Shown: positions 26,750-35,797, counted from the stretch's first letter. The stretch is 64,000 nt of DNA from Treponema bryantii (GCF_900113965.1 NZ_FORI01000001.1:565620-629619), one strand, 5' to 3'. Notes: a model not told the origin generated them from the sequence alone. Numbers and translations are program-made.

Positions 26750-26823
26750 TGGATTGCTTCGCTGCGCTCGCAATGACGCAGCCATACCACGTCATTGCGA
26801 GGAGCGTAGCGACGAAGCAATCT
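26750..26823. repeat. Family-B composite repeat after ackA
   Basis: Two head-to-head units: GGATTGCTTCGCTGCGCTCG with CAATGACG, then CGTCATTGCGAGGAGCGTAG with CGACGAAGCAATC. They can form a long imperfect stem. It lies between the ackA stop and its terminator. Confidence 0.8.
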
Positions 26824-26833
26824 ACAAAAAAAA

Positions 26834-26862
26834 GACTGTCTGTATTCAGACAGTCTTTTTTT
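26834..26862 (+). terminator. Bidirectional intrinsic terminator after ackA
   Basis: GACTGTCTG (26834-26842), loop TATT, CAGACAGTC (26847-26855), then seven T. A run of eight A precedes the stem, so it works on both strands. Confidence 0.92.
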
Positions 26863-26924
26863 ATGCCATACAGGAAGTTTTTTTAAGAATGTTCAAAGAA
26901 ACCGTAAGAAAGCGTAATGTTTGC

Positions 26925-26954
26925 TTGACTTTTACATTGTATTCTTAATATAAT
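26925..26954 (+). promoter_or_regulatory. Promoter of the OmpA-like gene
   Basis: TTGACT (26925-26930), 18-bp spacer, perfect TATAAT (26949-26954); leader of about 28 nt with AAGG at 26977-26980. Confidence 0.8.
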
Positions 26955-26989
26955 GGCCGTCCGCGTCGGAGATTTTAAGGATATGTGTG

Positions 26990-28555
26990 ATGAGCAGACG
27001 CTTTGGAAAACTTCTGATTCCTTTCATTGTATTAAGTGTTTTTTGTAGTTCTGATTTATACGCAGAATATGATTCTGGAAAATTCTTTCCAACAGTAAAT
27101 GATTTTGGCAAATCTGGGCTCTATTTAGAAGGAGCCGGTGGCCTTGCATTTCCTCTTGCTTTTACAAATCAGAGTTTCGTTCCTATGACAAGTTTCGGTC
27201 ATGACTATTCAGCCGGATTGGGCTTCAATTGGGGTGGCTGGCTTCTTGGTCTGGAGTTCAATCGTTCTGTCTATGGACAGGGAACTGCAGCTGGTGCCTT
27301 GATGGAAAACTTTACAAATAATCTTTTTGAATTCCGCCTTCGAAGAGTTATTTCAAAAGCTTCTATTTCAAAGTTGCCTTCCTGGCTTGAAATTGTTCCG
27401 GGAATCAGCCTTGCCGGAAATTTTATAACTACAGATTATTACAGATCTCGACGTGCAAAAGAAGACGGCCTGATGACAAGTATTACCTTTGGTCAGCAGG
27501 GGGCTCGTTGTCTCTTGGGAAAACTGTCTTATGAAAATGCCTTTTATTTCGGAAATGATTATTTTATTCCATATATCGAAGGTGATGTAAACGTCTTTTA
27601 TGATACCAGCATTGGTGGAGGTCTTGGAACCTATTTTACAGCCAATATTGGAGTTAGAACTTATCCAACTGCCATCTTCCACAAGAACAATGCAAAGAAA
27701 GAAAAAGCAGTAAAGCCAAAGACTGAAAAGAAAGCTAAGAAAGAAAATAAAAAGGAAAACAAAAAAGAGCCAGTATTCCTTCCTCCAACAGACACAAGTC
27801 CGGTTGAACTTGCTCTTGAATCAAATATTCATTCTAACTTTACTCCAGATGATGATGGCACAAATGATAAAGCTATACTTACTCCAAAGCTTATTAATAT
27901 ATGCCAAGCACCTCAAAGCTGGAAGGTAGAAATTCTTGACCCTAAGGGTGCCGAGTTCCGTGAGTACAGTGGAGAAGGCATGCTGCCAGAAACTGTAGTC
28001 TGGGATGGAAAGAGCGATTCTGGTGAAGATGTATTCGCCATGAATACTTATGAAATTGTAATTACAGTAATTCCTTCTGCAGTAGATATTGCCCGCACAG
28101 GTCAGACAGAATTAGTTGTAAAAGATTCAATCACAACAGGTCTTCCAATGCAGGTAATCATTCCAAATAGAAAATGGAAGATTGTTGTAAATACAATTCA
28201 CTTTGATCCAGACCGTGCAACCTTTACCCGCATTTCAAAAGAACAGCAGCAGGAAAATATTGAAACTCTGGATAGTCTTGCAGAACAAATTAAAGCACAT
28301 CCAGACTGCAATATCACAATTGAAGGTTATGCAAATAACGTAACAAATACAGAACGCGAAAATAGAGAAGAACTGGTTCCACTTTCACAGTTAAGAGCAG
28401 AAGCTATTTTGCAGATGCTGGTAGAGCGTGGAATTGATAAAGATGTTTTCACAGCAAAAGGAAAGGGTGGTGCAAATCCTCTTGCTGCCTGGGAAGACCG
28501 GGCAAACTGGTGGAAGAACCGCCGTGTAGAATTCATCGTAGAAAAACAGGAATAG
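26990..28555 (+). CDS. OmpA-family outer-membrane protein with Lys-rich linker
   Basis: 521 residues from ATG 26990 (GTG 26987 is an equally spaced alternative). Signal peptide about 1-27. Residues 30-225 are beta-barrel-like (GLYLEGAGGLAFPLAF, GLGFNWGGWLLGLEFN). A linker of KKENKKENKK type follows at about 235-260, then a FlgD-like Ig segment (VELALESNIHSNFTPDDDGTND ... WDGKSDSGEDVFAM). The C-terminus is an OmpA/MotB peptidoglycan-binding domain (IHFDPDRATF ... LSQLRAEAILQMLVERGID ... NRRVEF). It probably anchors the outer membrane to the cell wall. The gene precedes the giant lipoprotein gene by nine bases. Confidence 0.88.
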   Translation: MSRRFGKLLIPFIVLSVFCSSDLYAEYDSGKFFPTVNDFGKSGLYLEGAGGLAFPLAFTNQSFVPMTSFGHDYSAGLGFNWGGWLLGLEFNRSVYGQGTAAGALMENFTNNLFEFRLRRVISKASISKLPSWLEIVPGISLAGNFITTDYYRSRRAKEDGLMTSITFGQQGARCLLGKLSYENAFYFGNDYFIPYIEGDVNVFYDTSIGGGLGTYFTANIGVRTYPTAIFHKNNAKKEKAVKPKTEKKAKKENKKENKKEPVFLPPTDTSPVELALESNIHSNFTPDDDGTNDKAILTPKLINICQAPQSWKVEILDPKGAEFREYSGEGMLPETVVWDGKSDSGEDVFAMNTYEIVITVIPSAVDIARTGQTELVVKDSITTGLPMQVIIPNRKWKIVVNTIHFDPDRATFTRISKEQQQENIETLDSLAEQIKAHPDCNITIEGYANNVTNTERENREELVPLSQLRAEAILQMLVERGIDKDVFTAKGKGGANPLAAWEDRANWWKNRRVEFIVEKQE

Positions 28556-28564
28556 GAAGCAGAT

Positions 28565-31500
28565 ATGAAAAAGAATAGAAAATATAGTGCAGCAGTAAAG
28601 ATTTTGGCAAGCCTTTCACTTTTGGCTTTTACATCCTGTTCGAACCTTTTTGTTGATATGCTGAACGAAGATGGTTCTGTAAAAACCGGCGATACCAGTT
28701 TACAGACATCTCTGGATCCAGATGAAAATATAATTACGCCGGAAACTGGAAATAAACCAGGAACTACAACAGGCAAACCTGGAAATACTCCGGGGACAGT
28801 TGTAGAACCAAATGAACATCCTGAAGAATTTTATGAATCAGATGAAGATAATGAACTGAAGAATACAGATGTAAATACAGGCATTGTTGTAATCAAAGCA
28901 ACAAGACCAAATTATAATCAGATTGTTTTTAATGCTAATATTCATTCATACGAAGTTGGACTTCTTCGTGCAGAAGATGATCCAGTAACTGTTAAAGCTT
29001 TTAAGAATGATGTTAATGCAAAAATAACTTTCAGTGCAGTTCAGACTCGAACAACAAATATTGAAAACGGCAGTCTCAAAACAACATACATTGCAGAAGA
29101 CACAGAACAGTTTATTGATTTGCCCGCATCAAATCAGCCGGCTGTTACATTTACAGAAGCAGCCGGACCAGGAGACGCTATTCTTTTTCCAAAGCTGCCT
29201 TATGGAACAACCCGTGTAACAGTTACAATTACAGCAGATGATGATAACTATTCAGATTCTTATGATATATATCTGAATAAAAAACATGTTCTTACTTCTT
29301 TGATGCTCCCAGAAACTGGCAATCCTGGAAAAACTGATTTAACAACTTCTCTTGTTGTATTGAAAGAAAGCGATGGTTTTAATAAAAATCAGATTACTTA
29401 TAAGCCAGTCGTAACTGAATATGATGTAGAAGTTCTTACTCCAAAAGATAATCTTGTTTATCTTAAAGCAGTTCCATCAGATAAAAATGCAAAGGTAACC
29501 TGGACCGCCGTATATACAGCAAAGCCAGTTTATAAATATGAATATTATCAGACAGTTACAACTACCACAGTAAAGGTAGATGCAAACGGTAAACTCCTTG
29601 AAGGTCCTCTTACTTCAAAGGTTACCTCAAAGGTAAATTCTGCAGCAGAAAATCATTCTGAAATATCAGAAAAAAAAGATGCAAAAGGAAATACAATCAC
29701 TACTACTGTCAGCACTACAACAAGAAAAACAATCGTAGGGCTTGATCATATGGAGTCTGTTACTCAGGAAGATATTTCTTCAAGTCTTTTGCCTGTAGAA
29801 AATCAGAATACAGACAGGGTAAGAATCACAACCTTGCCTTATGGAGAAACAAAAGTAACAGCAACTGTTCATGGAGACGGAAATCAGAATTCTATAAATC
29901 AGGTTTATACAATTACAATTCCAAGAGTTAAGTTTTCTGCAGTAGAGGAAGGCTCTGATCCTTGGGGATCTTCTGATGAGGAATTGCCTGCAATAAATGA
30001 TGATACTTCTAAGCTGGAAGATCTTTCTGTAAGTAACTTTGAAACTATTGATGATGAAGGAAATGCAACGGATTTAGAAACTCAGGCCACAGAAGACTTT
30101 ACTTTCAATAGAGATGAAACAATTTATTCTGTGATTGTAGATGAAGATACAGACGTAATGAAAATCAATCCGGTACTTAAGGAAAATGAAGTAATGACAT
30201 ATCCTGTTTCAAAGACCAAGTACTCGGAATTAGAATCAAACAGTTATAGTGTAAATCTTGTAGGCGGTTTACAGGTAATTACCTTTACGGTTACAGAAGA
30301 AGGCTGTGAATCAAGAACTTATACAATCTATGCTTATAAGCAGAGTGGTAATACTATCCTGGAATCAATTAATTATTCTTCTTATGATTCTGTAAACAAA
30401 GCATGGACTTCTCACAAAATGGCTGAGGCAAATTATAGTGCCGGCCTTACTGCCATGTCACCTTCGAAAGTTTCGTTGAAAAATGGTGCAAAAGTGGCAA
30501 GTGCAGCTAATACCTATTCTTTGAAAGTACGTGCGGACAATGCTGCAGATGTTACACAGATGAAATTCAGTGTACAGCCATATGATATGCATACTCATCT
30601 TTATTATTATGTTGGCGGCAGCTGTCCTGAAGAAAAAAGCCAGGCATGGGGAAAAGCTTATCTGAAAAATGATCAGGATAATAGCATCACAATTTCTGAA
30701 TTGAATAATGATGGGAAAGAAGCAAAAACTTATCTTTGGATAAAAACAGTAAGCCGCCCTTATTATCACGCAGATGATGTAAAAGTTCGTAGCGATGTAA
30801 CTTATCATAAGATTGAAATCTCAAAACCTGGTAAAGAAAATGTTGCCCTCAAAGAATTATTTATTAATACACAAAATGAAGCTGAGGAATGGAACGAACT
30901 TTATTCTGATAAGGATACAGAAACTGAAACTGGCATTACCCATATAGCGGAAACTATGGAAGAGAATGTAACTACAGATGTGGATGTTGCAAAAATCTAT
31001 TTCCGCTTTGCTGATGATGATGCAAAAGACAATAAGACCGTTACCTATTCTGTTGTGAATGAAAGAGCAAGTGATACAAGCCTGACCCCTAACACAGACT
31101 TTTATAAGTCTCCAGCTCCTGGCAGCCTTAAAGGTTCAACAGAAACAATAGATGGAAAAAAATATTATGTAATCACTCTTGGCCAGATTGATGTCGAAAA
31201 TAAGGATGCGGATGATCTTTCAAAAGAAAGAACAACAAATGATTTACCAATGGGGGACACAATTGTAAAGATTCTTGTAAACGACGAAGAGTCTGCAACA
31301 GTTACTCTCAAGAAGCCGGATCTTAATTCTTATACACTTACAGCAAGGCCAGCAATTGGTACTGGTTCGAGCGGCCTTTATACAACAAGTTTCTACGATA
31401 CTGTTTATTATCTGAATAAGGGTGTTGATGAAGTTACTCTTACAATGACTACAAGTCAGAAAAATGAAAGTATTTCTGTAGACTCTTATAAAAAGATTGC

Positions 31501-33286
31501 AAAAGAAAATGGTTCTGAAGAATCTGACGATTATAGTGATAAAGCATATGTTTCTATGGTTCAGTCTAAAGATAAGCCTTATACGACATGGACCAGCAAA
31601 GTAACAAAGATTCCTAAAGGAACTTCTCAGGTTGTTTATAGAGTAAAAAGTGCCTATGGTAATTATTCACAGCCTTGTACAGTAACCTTTGTTCGTGCAG
31701 AAGACTCAGAAACCCGTTTGAGAAAGTTTAATGTAAAGGGACCCAAAAATGAGATTACTGATTTCAAATGGAGTGATCAGGGATCTTTAGATACTGGTAA
31801 CTTTGTAAATAATTACAAGATTGCTGATGGATCTGGTAAATATACAATTACAGCTCTTCCTATGAATTCGAACGAGGATGTAACAGTTTTTGTATATACA
31901 AGTGCTACAAAAAAGATTGATAAAGATAATTTAGATTCTTTGACTGGAAAAGATTATCAGACTGGCGTAAATGGAACTTATACTTTTGAAGCAAAATCTG
32001 AAGATAAATTTATTTTGGTTCGTGTAGAGGTAAAAAATGGTTCTGCTAATGTACGATATTATGACGCACTTGTTACAGTAGATCCTGAAGTTACCACAAA
32101 ACTTACAGCTACTGGAAAGCAATATAATATTGGTGATGCAGGAGATTTTGATTCCTTTAATTTCTATAAAGCTGATAATTCAATTATTCCTGCTTCAACA
32201 AATGTAAACAGTATTGGTAATATCAGAATTGATGTTTCAAAATCATCAAAGGCAAGCTGGAATGACGGCTATCCTAAAGTAACAGTAGATACAGTTGAAG
32301 GAGAAGACATTACCGTTCAGCGGGACATTGATTCAGATAGGAACATCACAATTTCTTATGATGTTTACAAAAAGTATCTGGGAAAGACTCTGAATGTAAT
32401 TTATAAGGCAACAGCAGAAAGTGGAGCAGAAGAAGAGTTCGTTTTCCCAATAGAGCTTTCAACTTTGGAAACTGTAACTAAGTATGAAAAATGGACATCA
32501 TCAGAGTCTTACAGTTATGAGCTTCCTGTAACTACAAAGAAAAAGCAGATTGCCTATAGATTTGGTTCGCAGATAAATGATACACGCACAAACTGGATTT
32601 ATACCGCGACTAAAAATGAGCAGGGCCAGCCAGATACTAGTGGTATTGATATTGTTGGAAGCCTTGATGGCGGTTCAACATGGGGCGCAACATCATACAA
32701 CTTCAGTGGTTTGCATTATCTTTTGAAGTCTGGCGAAAATATTTACCTTGCAAAACTTGAGGCAGACACTTTAGATAATAGTAAGGCAAGTGTGAATACT
32801 TTATATCTGCTTAATGTTGATAAAGAAAAAGCTGAGGTAAAGAATGCAGCTGACCTTGGAATTGAGCTTACTGTAAATGCCAGAGTAAGCTATGCAGGTG
32901 AGACTCCTTATCTCATGCTGACAGCTACAGTTAAAGGTGCAGATCAACTTGGTGCTATTATGGATACCCTTGTTGCTTCAGAAAAATTTGCAACGGATGC
33001 GGGTGCAGATAGTGTAAGTATTAAGGCTACAACTAACGGATTTAAGATGGCTGGAGACGGTTATAAATTCTCTGCCGTCCTGAAAAATGCAGTTGAAGTA
33101 AATGATGTTTCAAGATTCTGGTATGGCTCATATAAAGAAATTAGCGGAGCCTTGTCTTATCTGAAAACTGTATTTACAACCACAGAACCGGCAAATGAAG
33201 ATGTTGATGACTCAGCAATTTCCTTCAGTTGGGATTTGAATCCTGGTGAAGAAGCTGCAAAAACAATTCGTTTTACAATAGAATAA
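28565..33286 (+). CDS. Giant cell-surface or periplasmic lipoprotein with cadherin-like beta-sandwich repeats
   Basis: 1573 residues. Signal peptide with lipobox: SLSLLAFTSC, lipidated Cys at about residue 26. A PGTTTGKPGNTPGT linker follows, then several beta-sandwich modules of the spirochete cadherin-like type, each with a core like VTVKAFKNDVNAKITFSAV or VYLKAVPSDKNAKVTWTAV and a closing LPYGxTxVTxTxxxD (two clear copies before residue 460, more divergent ones later). The sequence is rich in Thr, Ser and Asp, as for an exported structural or adhesive protein. It is probably co-transcribed with the OmpA-like gene. The ligand is unknown. Confidence 0.85.
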   Translation: MKKNRKYSAAVKILASLSLLAFTSCSNLFVDMLNEDGSVKTGDTSLQTSLDPDENIITPETGNKPGTTTGKPGNTPGTVVEPNEHPEEFYESDEDNELKNTDVNTGIVVIKATRPNYNQIVFNANIHSYEVGLLRAEDDPVTVKAFKNDVNAKITFSAVQTRTTNIENGSLKTTYIAEDTEQFIDLPASNQPAVTFTEAAGPGDAILFPKLPYGTTRVTVTITADDDNYSDSYDIYLNKKHVLTSLMLPETGNPGKTDLTTSLVVLKESDGFNKNQITYKPVVTEYDVEVLTPKDNLVYLKAVPSDKNAKVTWTAVYTAKPVYKYEYYQTVTTTTVKVDANGKLLEGPLTSKVTSKVNSAAENHSEISEKKDAKGNTITTTVSTTTRKTIVGLDHMESVTQEDISSSLLPVENQNTDRVRITTLPYGETKVTATVHGDGNQNSINQVYTITIPRVKFSAVEEGSDPWGSSDEELPAINDDTSKLEDLSVSNFETIDDEGNATDLETQATEDFTFNRDETIYSVIVDEDTDVMKINPVLKENEVMTYPVSKTKYSELESNSYSVNLVGGLQVITFTVTEEGCESRTYTIYAYKQSGNTILESINYSSYDSVNKAWTSHKMAEANYSAGLTAMSPSKVSLKNGAKVASAANTYSLKVRADNAADVTQMKFSVQPYDMHTHLYYYVGGSCPEEKSQAWGKAYLKNDQDNSITISELNNDGKEAKTYLWIKTVSRPYYHADDVKVRSDVTYHKIEISKPGKENVALKELFINTQNEAEEWNELYSDKDTETETGITHIAETMEENVTTDVDVAKIYFRFADDDAKDNKTVTYSVVNERASDTSLTPNTDFYKSPAPGSLKGSTETIDGKKYYVITLGQIDVENKDADDLSKERTTNDLPMGDTIVKILVNDEESATVTLKKPDLNSYTLTARPAIGTGSSGLYTTSFYDTVYYLNKGVDEVTLTMTTSQKNESISVDSYKKIAKENGSEESDDYSDKAYVSMVQSKDKPYTTWTSKVTKIPKGTSQVVYRVKSAYGNYSQPCTVTFVRAEDSETRLRKFNVKGPKNEITDFKWSDQGSLDTGNFVNNYKIADGSGKYTITALPMNSNEDVTVFVYTSATKKIDKDNLDSLTGKDYQTGVNGTYTFEAKSEDKFILVRVEVKNGSANVRYYDALVTVDPEVTTKLTATGKQYNIGDAGDFDSFNFYKADNSIIPASTNVNSIGNIRIDVSKSSKASWNDGYPKVTVDTVEGEDITVQRDIDSDRNITISYDVYKKYLGKTLNVIYKATAESGAEEEFVFPIELSTLETVTKYEKWTSSESYSYELPVTTKKKQIAYRFGSQINDTRTNWIYTATKNEQGQPDTSGIDIVGSLDGGSTWGATSYNFSGLHYLLKSGENIYLAKLEADTLDNSKASVNTLYLLNVDKEKAEVKNAADLGIELTVNARVSYAGETPYLMLTATVKGADQLGAIMDTLVASEKFATDAGADSVSIKATTNGFKMAGDGYKFSAVLKNAVEVNDVSRFWYGSYKEISGALSYLKTVFTTTEPANEDVDDSAISFSWDLNPGEEAAKTIRFTIE

Positions 33287-33308
33287 ATGCAAAAATAAAT
33301 GATTAGCC

Positions 33309-33341
33309 GAGGGGGTCCTGACCTGTGGTCAGGACCCCCTC
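33309..33341 (+). terminator. 15-bp GC-rich hairpin after the giant lipoprotein gene
   Basis: GAGGGGGTCCTGACC (33309-33323) pairs perfectly with GGTCAGGACCCCCTC (33327-33341) around a three-base loop. The T-tract is weak (TCTATTTTA). It probably stops transcription, but its GC content is unusual for the region and it may be a mobile palindrome. Confidence 0.6.
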
Positions 33342-33347
33342 TCTATT

Positions 33348-33480
33348 TTATATAAGTTTGTTAATTTCTTCCAAAGAAAGTCCTGTTAATGAAGAAATCT
33401 GTTCTGCGGGAAGGCCTTCCTTTAAGGCTTTTTTAGCAACCTGTGTAATCCCTTCAAGAATGCCTTCGGCTTGTAAAATA
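33348..33480 (-). pseudogene. C-terminal remnant of a Rpn/PD-(D/E)XK transposase-like protein
   Basis: Minus-strand translation gives QAEGILEGITQVAKKALKEG, then LPAEQISSLTGLSLEEINKLI and a stop (33348-33350). This is the characteristic tail of Rpn/YhgA-type nuclease-family transposase proteins (KEGxxxEQIxxxTGLSxEEI). No catalytic part remains upstream; the frame soon hits a stop. It is a relic in a gene-poor stretch. Confidence 0.55.
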
Positions 33481-33678
33481 AGAAAAATTTTGATAAATTT
33501 TGAATTCGTAGTTATATGTGTAAAAATAAATTACAGTCACTTGACAAATATAATCGTCTTCGCAATTCGCAATTTGTTAGCGATAAATCTATACAATTCA
33601 ACTTTTCTCAGGAATTCTGATCATGAAAATGGCTTTTTAAGTTATTTTGAGGGCTTTTAATATTTTCAGGAGGTTTTT

Positions 33679-34851
33679 ATGAAAAAATCAAAACTTGTCG
33701 CATTATTTATAAGTGCGGCATTTGCTATTGTTTTAGCCGGATGTTCAAGCCCAACTGTAACTCCAGCACAAACTTATACTGTAACTTACGTTGACGGAGT
33801 TGATGATGCAGAAATTGCAGTTCCAACCGATTCTGCTTCTTACCACGCTGGCGATACTGTAACTGTAAAATTTGATGGAATTGGAAATCGAAACTATTAT
33901 GAATTTACTGGTTGGAGCGATGGAAGTACAACTTACACAAGTAACGGAACAACAAGTTTTACAATGGGAAGTGCGAACGTAACACTGACTGCTACTTGGA
34001 ACGGCCCTTTTATTGGTACAAAAGCTCCGTCTGTAGCAAAAGCTGTTGGTGATATTGTATTTAATGATGGTTCTGCAATGCCGTATTCTGTTTACAACAC
34101 AGAATTGACAGATGCAGAAAAAGAAGCTAAAAAGAATTCTGCTATTGCCTTGATTTTCTACAAGGGAACTGGCTTGAACAGTGATGCTGCTGATGGTACA
34201 CCAGATAATACAACCAGCCGAACTTTAGGTGTTGGATTAAAACATTATATGAAACCAAATGGCTTTTGCCTTGCCTGGTGCAGAAAAACAAGTGATACAG
34301 ATAAAGCTGATGCTTTTAGTGTAAACATTACTTCAATTCAGTGTCCTGCAAGTGGAACTGCTGGTGCTTTAACTTTTACAGGTGATAAAAATGGAAGTGA
34401 TAATCTTGAACAGATAGCTGCTTTTGATGGAATTAGTGATACTGGGGGTGGCGATTCAACAACATCTGCTGAACAGGCTGCTTTGAATTATCCTGCATTC
34501 TATTTTGCAAAGAATTATAAAAATGTTGAAGGAAGCAGAGTAGCAGGTACCGATTATGAAAGCGGCTGGTATTTACCAAGTATAGCAGAACTTTTTCAGA
34601 TTTATGCTAATGGAAAGGGAAGTAATAAGATTTTTGATATTGATGCAGCAAGCGAATCTTTAAGGGGCGATAAGTTTGAAATTTCATACTATTGGTCGTC
34701 GTCTCAGTATCCTCCTGTGAATAATCCTTCTTATGCTTCTTTTAATAATGCTTATGCTTACGCTCTTTACTTCAACAGTAAGAGTTGGTACGGTAGCTTA
34801 AAGGACGATACTTCTTCCAATAATGTGTGTTGCATCCACGAATTTAACTAA
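33679..34851 (+). CDS. Lipoprotein with InlB-type repeat and C-type-lectin-like variable-looking C-terminus
   Basis: 390 residues. AGGAGG precedes the ATG. Lipobox FAIVLAGCSS (Cys at about residue 22). Residues 33-112 form one InlB B-repeat-like module (VTYVDGVDD ... YEFTGWSDGSTTYTSN ... VTLTATW). The remainder resembles the DUF1566/FGE-sulfatase C-type-lectin fold: GFCLAWCRKTSDTDKADAF, ESGWYLPSIAELFQIYANG, FEISYYWSSSQY and the final VCCIHEF. The last 50 residues are rich in Asn, Tyr and Ser codons, as in variable regions of Treponema diversity-generating-retroelement (DGR) targets. No reverse transcriptase or template repeat is in the window, so this would be a remote target. A plain DUF1566 lipoprotein is the alternative. 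Confidence 0.75.
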   Translation: MKKSKLVALFISAAFAIVLAGCSSPTVTPAQTYTVTYVDGVDDAEIAVPTDSASYHAGDTVTVKFDGIGNRNYYEFTGWSDGSTTYTSNGTTSFTMGSANVTLTATWNGPFIGTKAPSVAKAVGDIVFNDGSAMPYSVYNTELTDAEKEAKKNSAIALIFYKGTGLNSDAADGTPDNTTSRTLGVGLKHYMKPNGFCLAWCRKTSDTDKADAFSVNITSIQCPASGTAGALTFTGDKNGSDNLEQIAAFDGISDTGGGDSTTSAEQAALNYPAFYFAKNYKNVEGSRVAGTDYESGWYLPSIAELFQIYANGKGSNKIFDIDAASESLRGDKFEISYYWSSSQYPPVNNPSYASFNNAYAYALYFNSKSWYGSLKDDTSSNNVCCIHEFN

Positions 34852-34867
34852 TGTATATAATACTTTC

Positions 34868-34888
34868 CTGCCGGCAAATTTCCGGCAG
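34868..34888 (+). other. Short hairpin just after the lectin-like lipoprotein gene
   Basis: CTGCCGG (34868-34874) pairs with CCGGCAG (34882-34888) with a seven-base loop CAAATTT, 16 bases after the stop codon and without a T-tract. DGR target genes need a small hairpin or cruciform a few bases downstream of the variable region, so the position is suggestive. It could instead be a poor terminator. Confidence 0.45.
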
Positions 34889-34936
34889 TGAAAATTTGGA
34901 GAACGATTTATCAAATAAATATAGGTGTTTGTTTTT

Positions 34937-35155
34937 ATGGAAAATGTTTTACAGTATAACAAGGAAGGCTCTTCTAAGCGTTATAATATTAAGTGGAAAT
35001 ATGAAGATGACAATTTTTACATTTGGATTGAAAACCTGGATGAGTATAAATTTTCTAAATATGATCAGAGTGTACCTTTGAATGGACAAGAAGATTTTGA
35101 TCTTGACCTATATATAAAAAAAATGAAAGGCTTTATAGATAGCGATTTATCATAA
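34937..35155 (+). CDS. Small acidic hypothetical protein
   Basis: 72 residues from ATG 34937 (GTG 34925 is possible). The sequence is balanced and protein-like (YNIKWKYEDDNFYIWIENLD), acidic, with no signal peptide or TM segment, and it is followed by a strong terminator at 35173. It is not recognised. The overlapping frame 34851-35081 is judged a shadow. Confidence 0.5.
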   Translation: MENVLQYNKEGSSKRYNIKWKYEDDNFYIWIENLDEYKFSKYDQSVPLNGQEDFDLDLYIKKMKGFIDSDLS

Positions 35156-35172
35156 AACATAATCAACTTTCA

Positions 35173-35201
35173 AGACCATCGCAAAAACGGTGGTCTTTTT
35201 T
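35173..35201 (+). terminator. Intrinsic terminator after the small hypothetical gene
   Basis: AGACCATCG (35173-35181) pairs with CGGTGGTCT (35188-35196, one G-U pair); the loop is CAAAAA and six T follow. Confidence 0.85.
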
Positions 35202-35239
35202 ATTTCATAAACTCAACAAAACAAGTTTTTGTTTTTTTG

Positions 35240-35450
35240 TCAAAGTTCTGGCATTCCAGAAAACAGAGGATTCAATCTTTCCCAGTCTAATTGATATCCA
35301 TATGAATGACGAAAGACGTGACGAAAAGATTTATTTTTTCTTTAGTAATCTCATCCAATTTTCTTCTGCTCTCCAACTCTTTGAAGTAAGTCAAAAAATC
35401 TTTCTGATAATCAAAATCAACTAAATCTACGGGCAATTTTGAGGATACTC
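35240..35450 (-). pseudogene. Frameshifted remnant resembling an MntA-HepT toxin-antitoxin module
   Basis: Three minus-strand frames are each briefly protein-like: MNAMILAKATSILKIA, then VDLVDFDYQKDFLTYFKELE followed by SRRKLDEITKEK, and then, in another frame, FRHVFRHSYGYQLDWERLNP ending LFSGMPEL and a stop at 35240-35242. VDLVDF resembles the end of MNT-type antitoxins, and the RHxFRHSYGYxLDWERL pattern resembles HEPN/HepT-like toxins. Each frame is broken, so the locus is dead. The family call is from memory of motifs and is tentative. Confidence 0.4.
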
Positions 35451-35503
35451 GTTGCTTTTGCAAGAATCATTGCATTCATACTTTTATTATGTATCCGCAA
35501 ATT

Positions 35504-35730
35504 GAATTTACGTTTACGAAGTTTTAGGAACGATAAAAGTTTCTACATTAGGTTTTACATGGACTAATCTAAAACCTAATGATGGAAAGATAATAAAATT
35601 GATGAACCGATTGGAAGAAAAAGCATTAAAAATATATGGAAAAAATATTGATATCATTGATGTTGATATTGGGGGCATGAATGCTTTAACAACTTCATTA
35701 ATATGGGGTGTTGCGGGGTACCCCCGCTAG
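35504..35730 (+). pseudogene. Remnant of a small lipoprotein-like gene, 5' part missing
   Basis: An open stretch without a plausible start begins IYVYEVLGTIKVSTLGFTWT and ends in WGVAGYPR and TAG. YEVLG.., KALKIYGKNIDIIDVDIGGM and the hydrophobic end are typical of small spirochete envelope proteins. The N-terminus with any signal peptide is gone, and the C-terminus runs into a palindromic repeat. Confidence 0.4.
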
Positions 35731-35790
35731 AAGGGGTAGCGAGCAACGAAGTGCGAGCGAGGGGAAGGCATTTCCCTTCTTTTTTTTATT
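35715..35790. repeat. GC-rich palindromic segment with terminator-like end
   Basis: GCGGGGTACCCCCGC (35714-35728) is self-complementary. AGGGGTAGCGAGCAACGAAG and GTGCGAGCGAGGGG follow, then GGGAAGGCATTTCCC and a run of eight T. It is unlike families A and B and closes the decayed-gene stretch before argD. Confidence 0.5.
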
Positions 35791-35797
35791 CATTGTC

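Noticed and set aside
26524..26820. 98-codon minus-strand ORF containing HCERSEAIH
   Set aside because: It is antisense to ackA and its N-terminus is a translated family-B repeat, a well-known false ORF.
33325..33660. 111-codon plus-strand ORF after the giant lipoprotein
   Set aside because: Low-quality sequence starting within the terminator hairpin; the opposite strand carries the better-supported Rpn-like remnant.
34851..35081. 76-codon ORF starting at the stop of the lectin-like lipoprotein
   Set aside because: It is out of frame with the better, acidic ORF at 34937-35155, which ends just before the terminator, and it runs through the hairpin.
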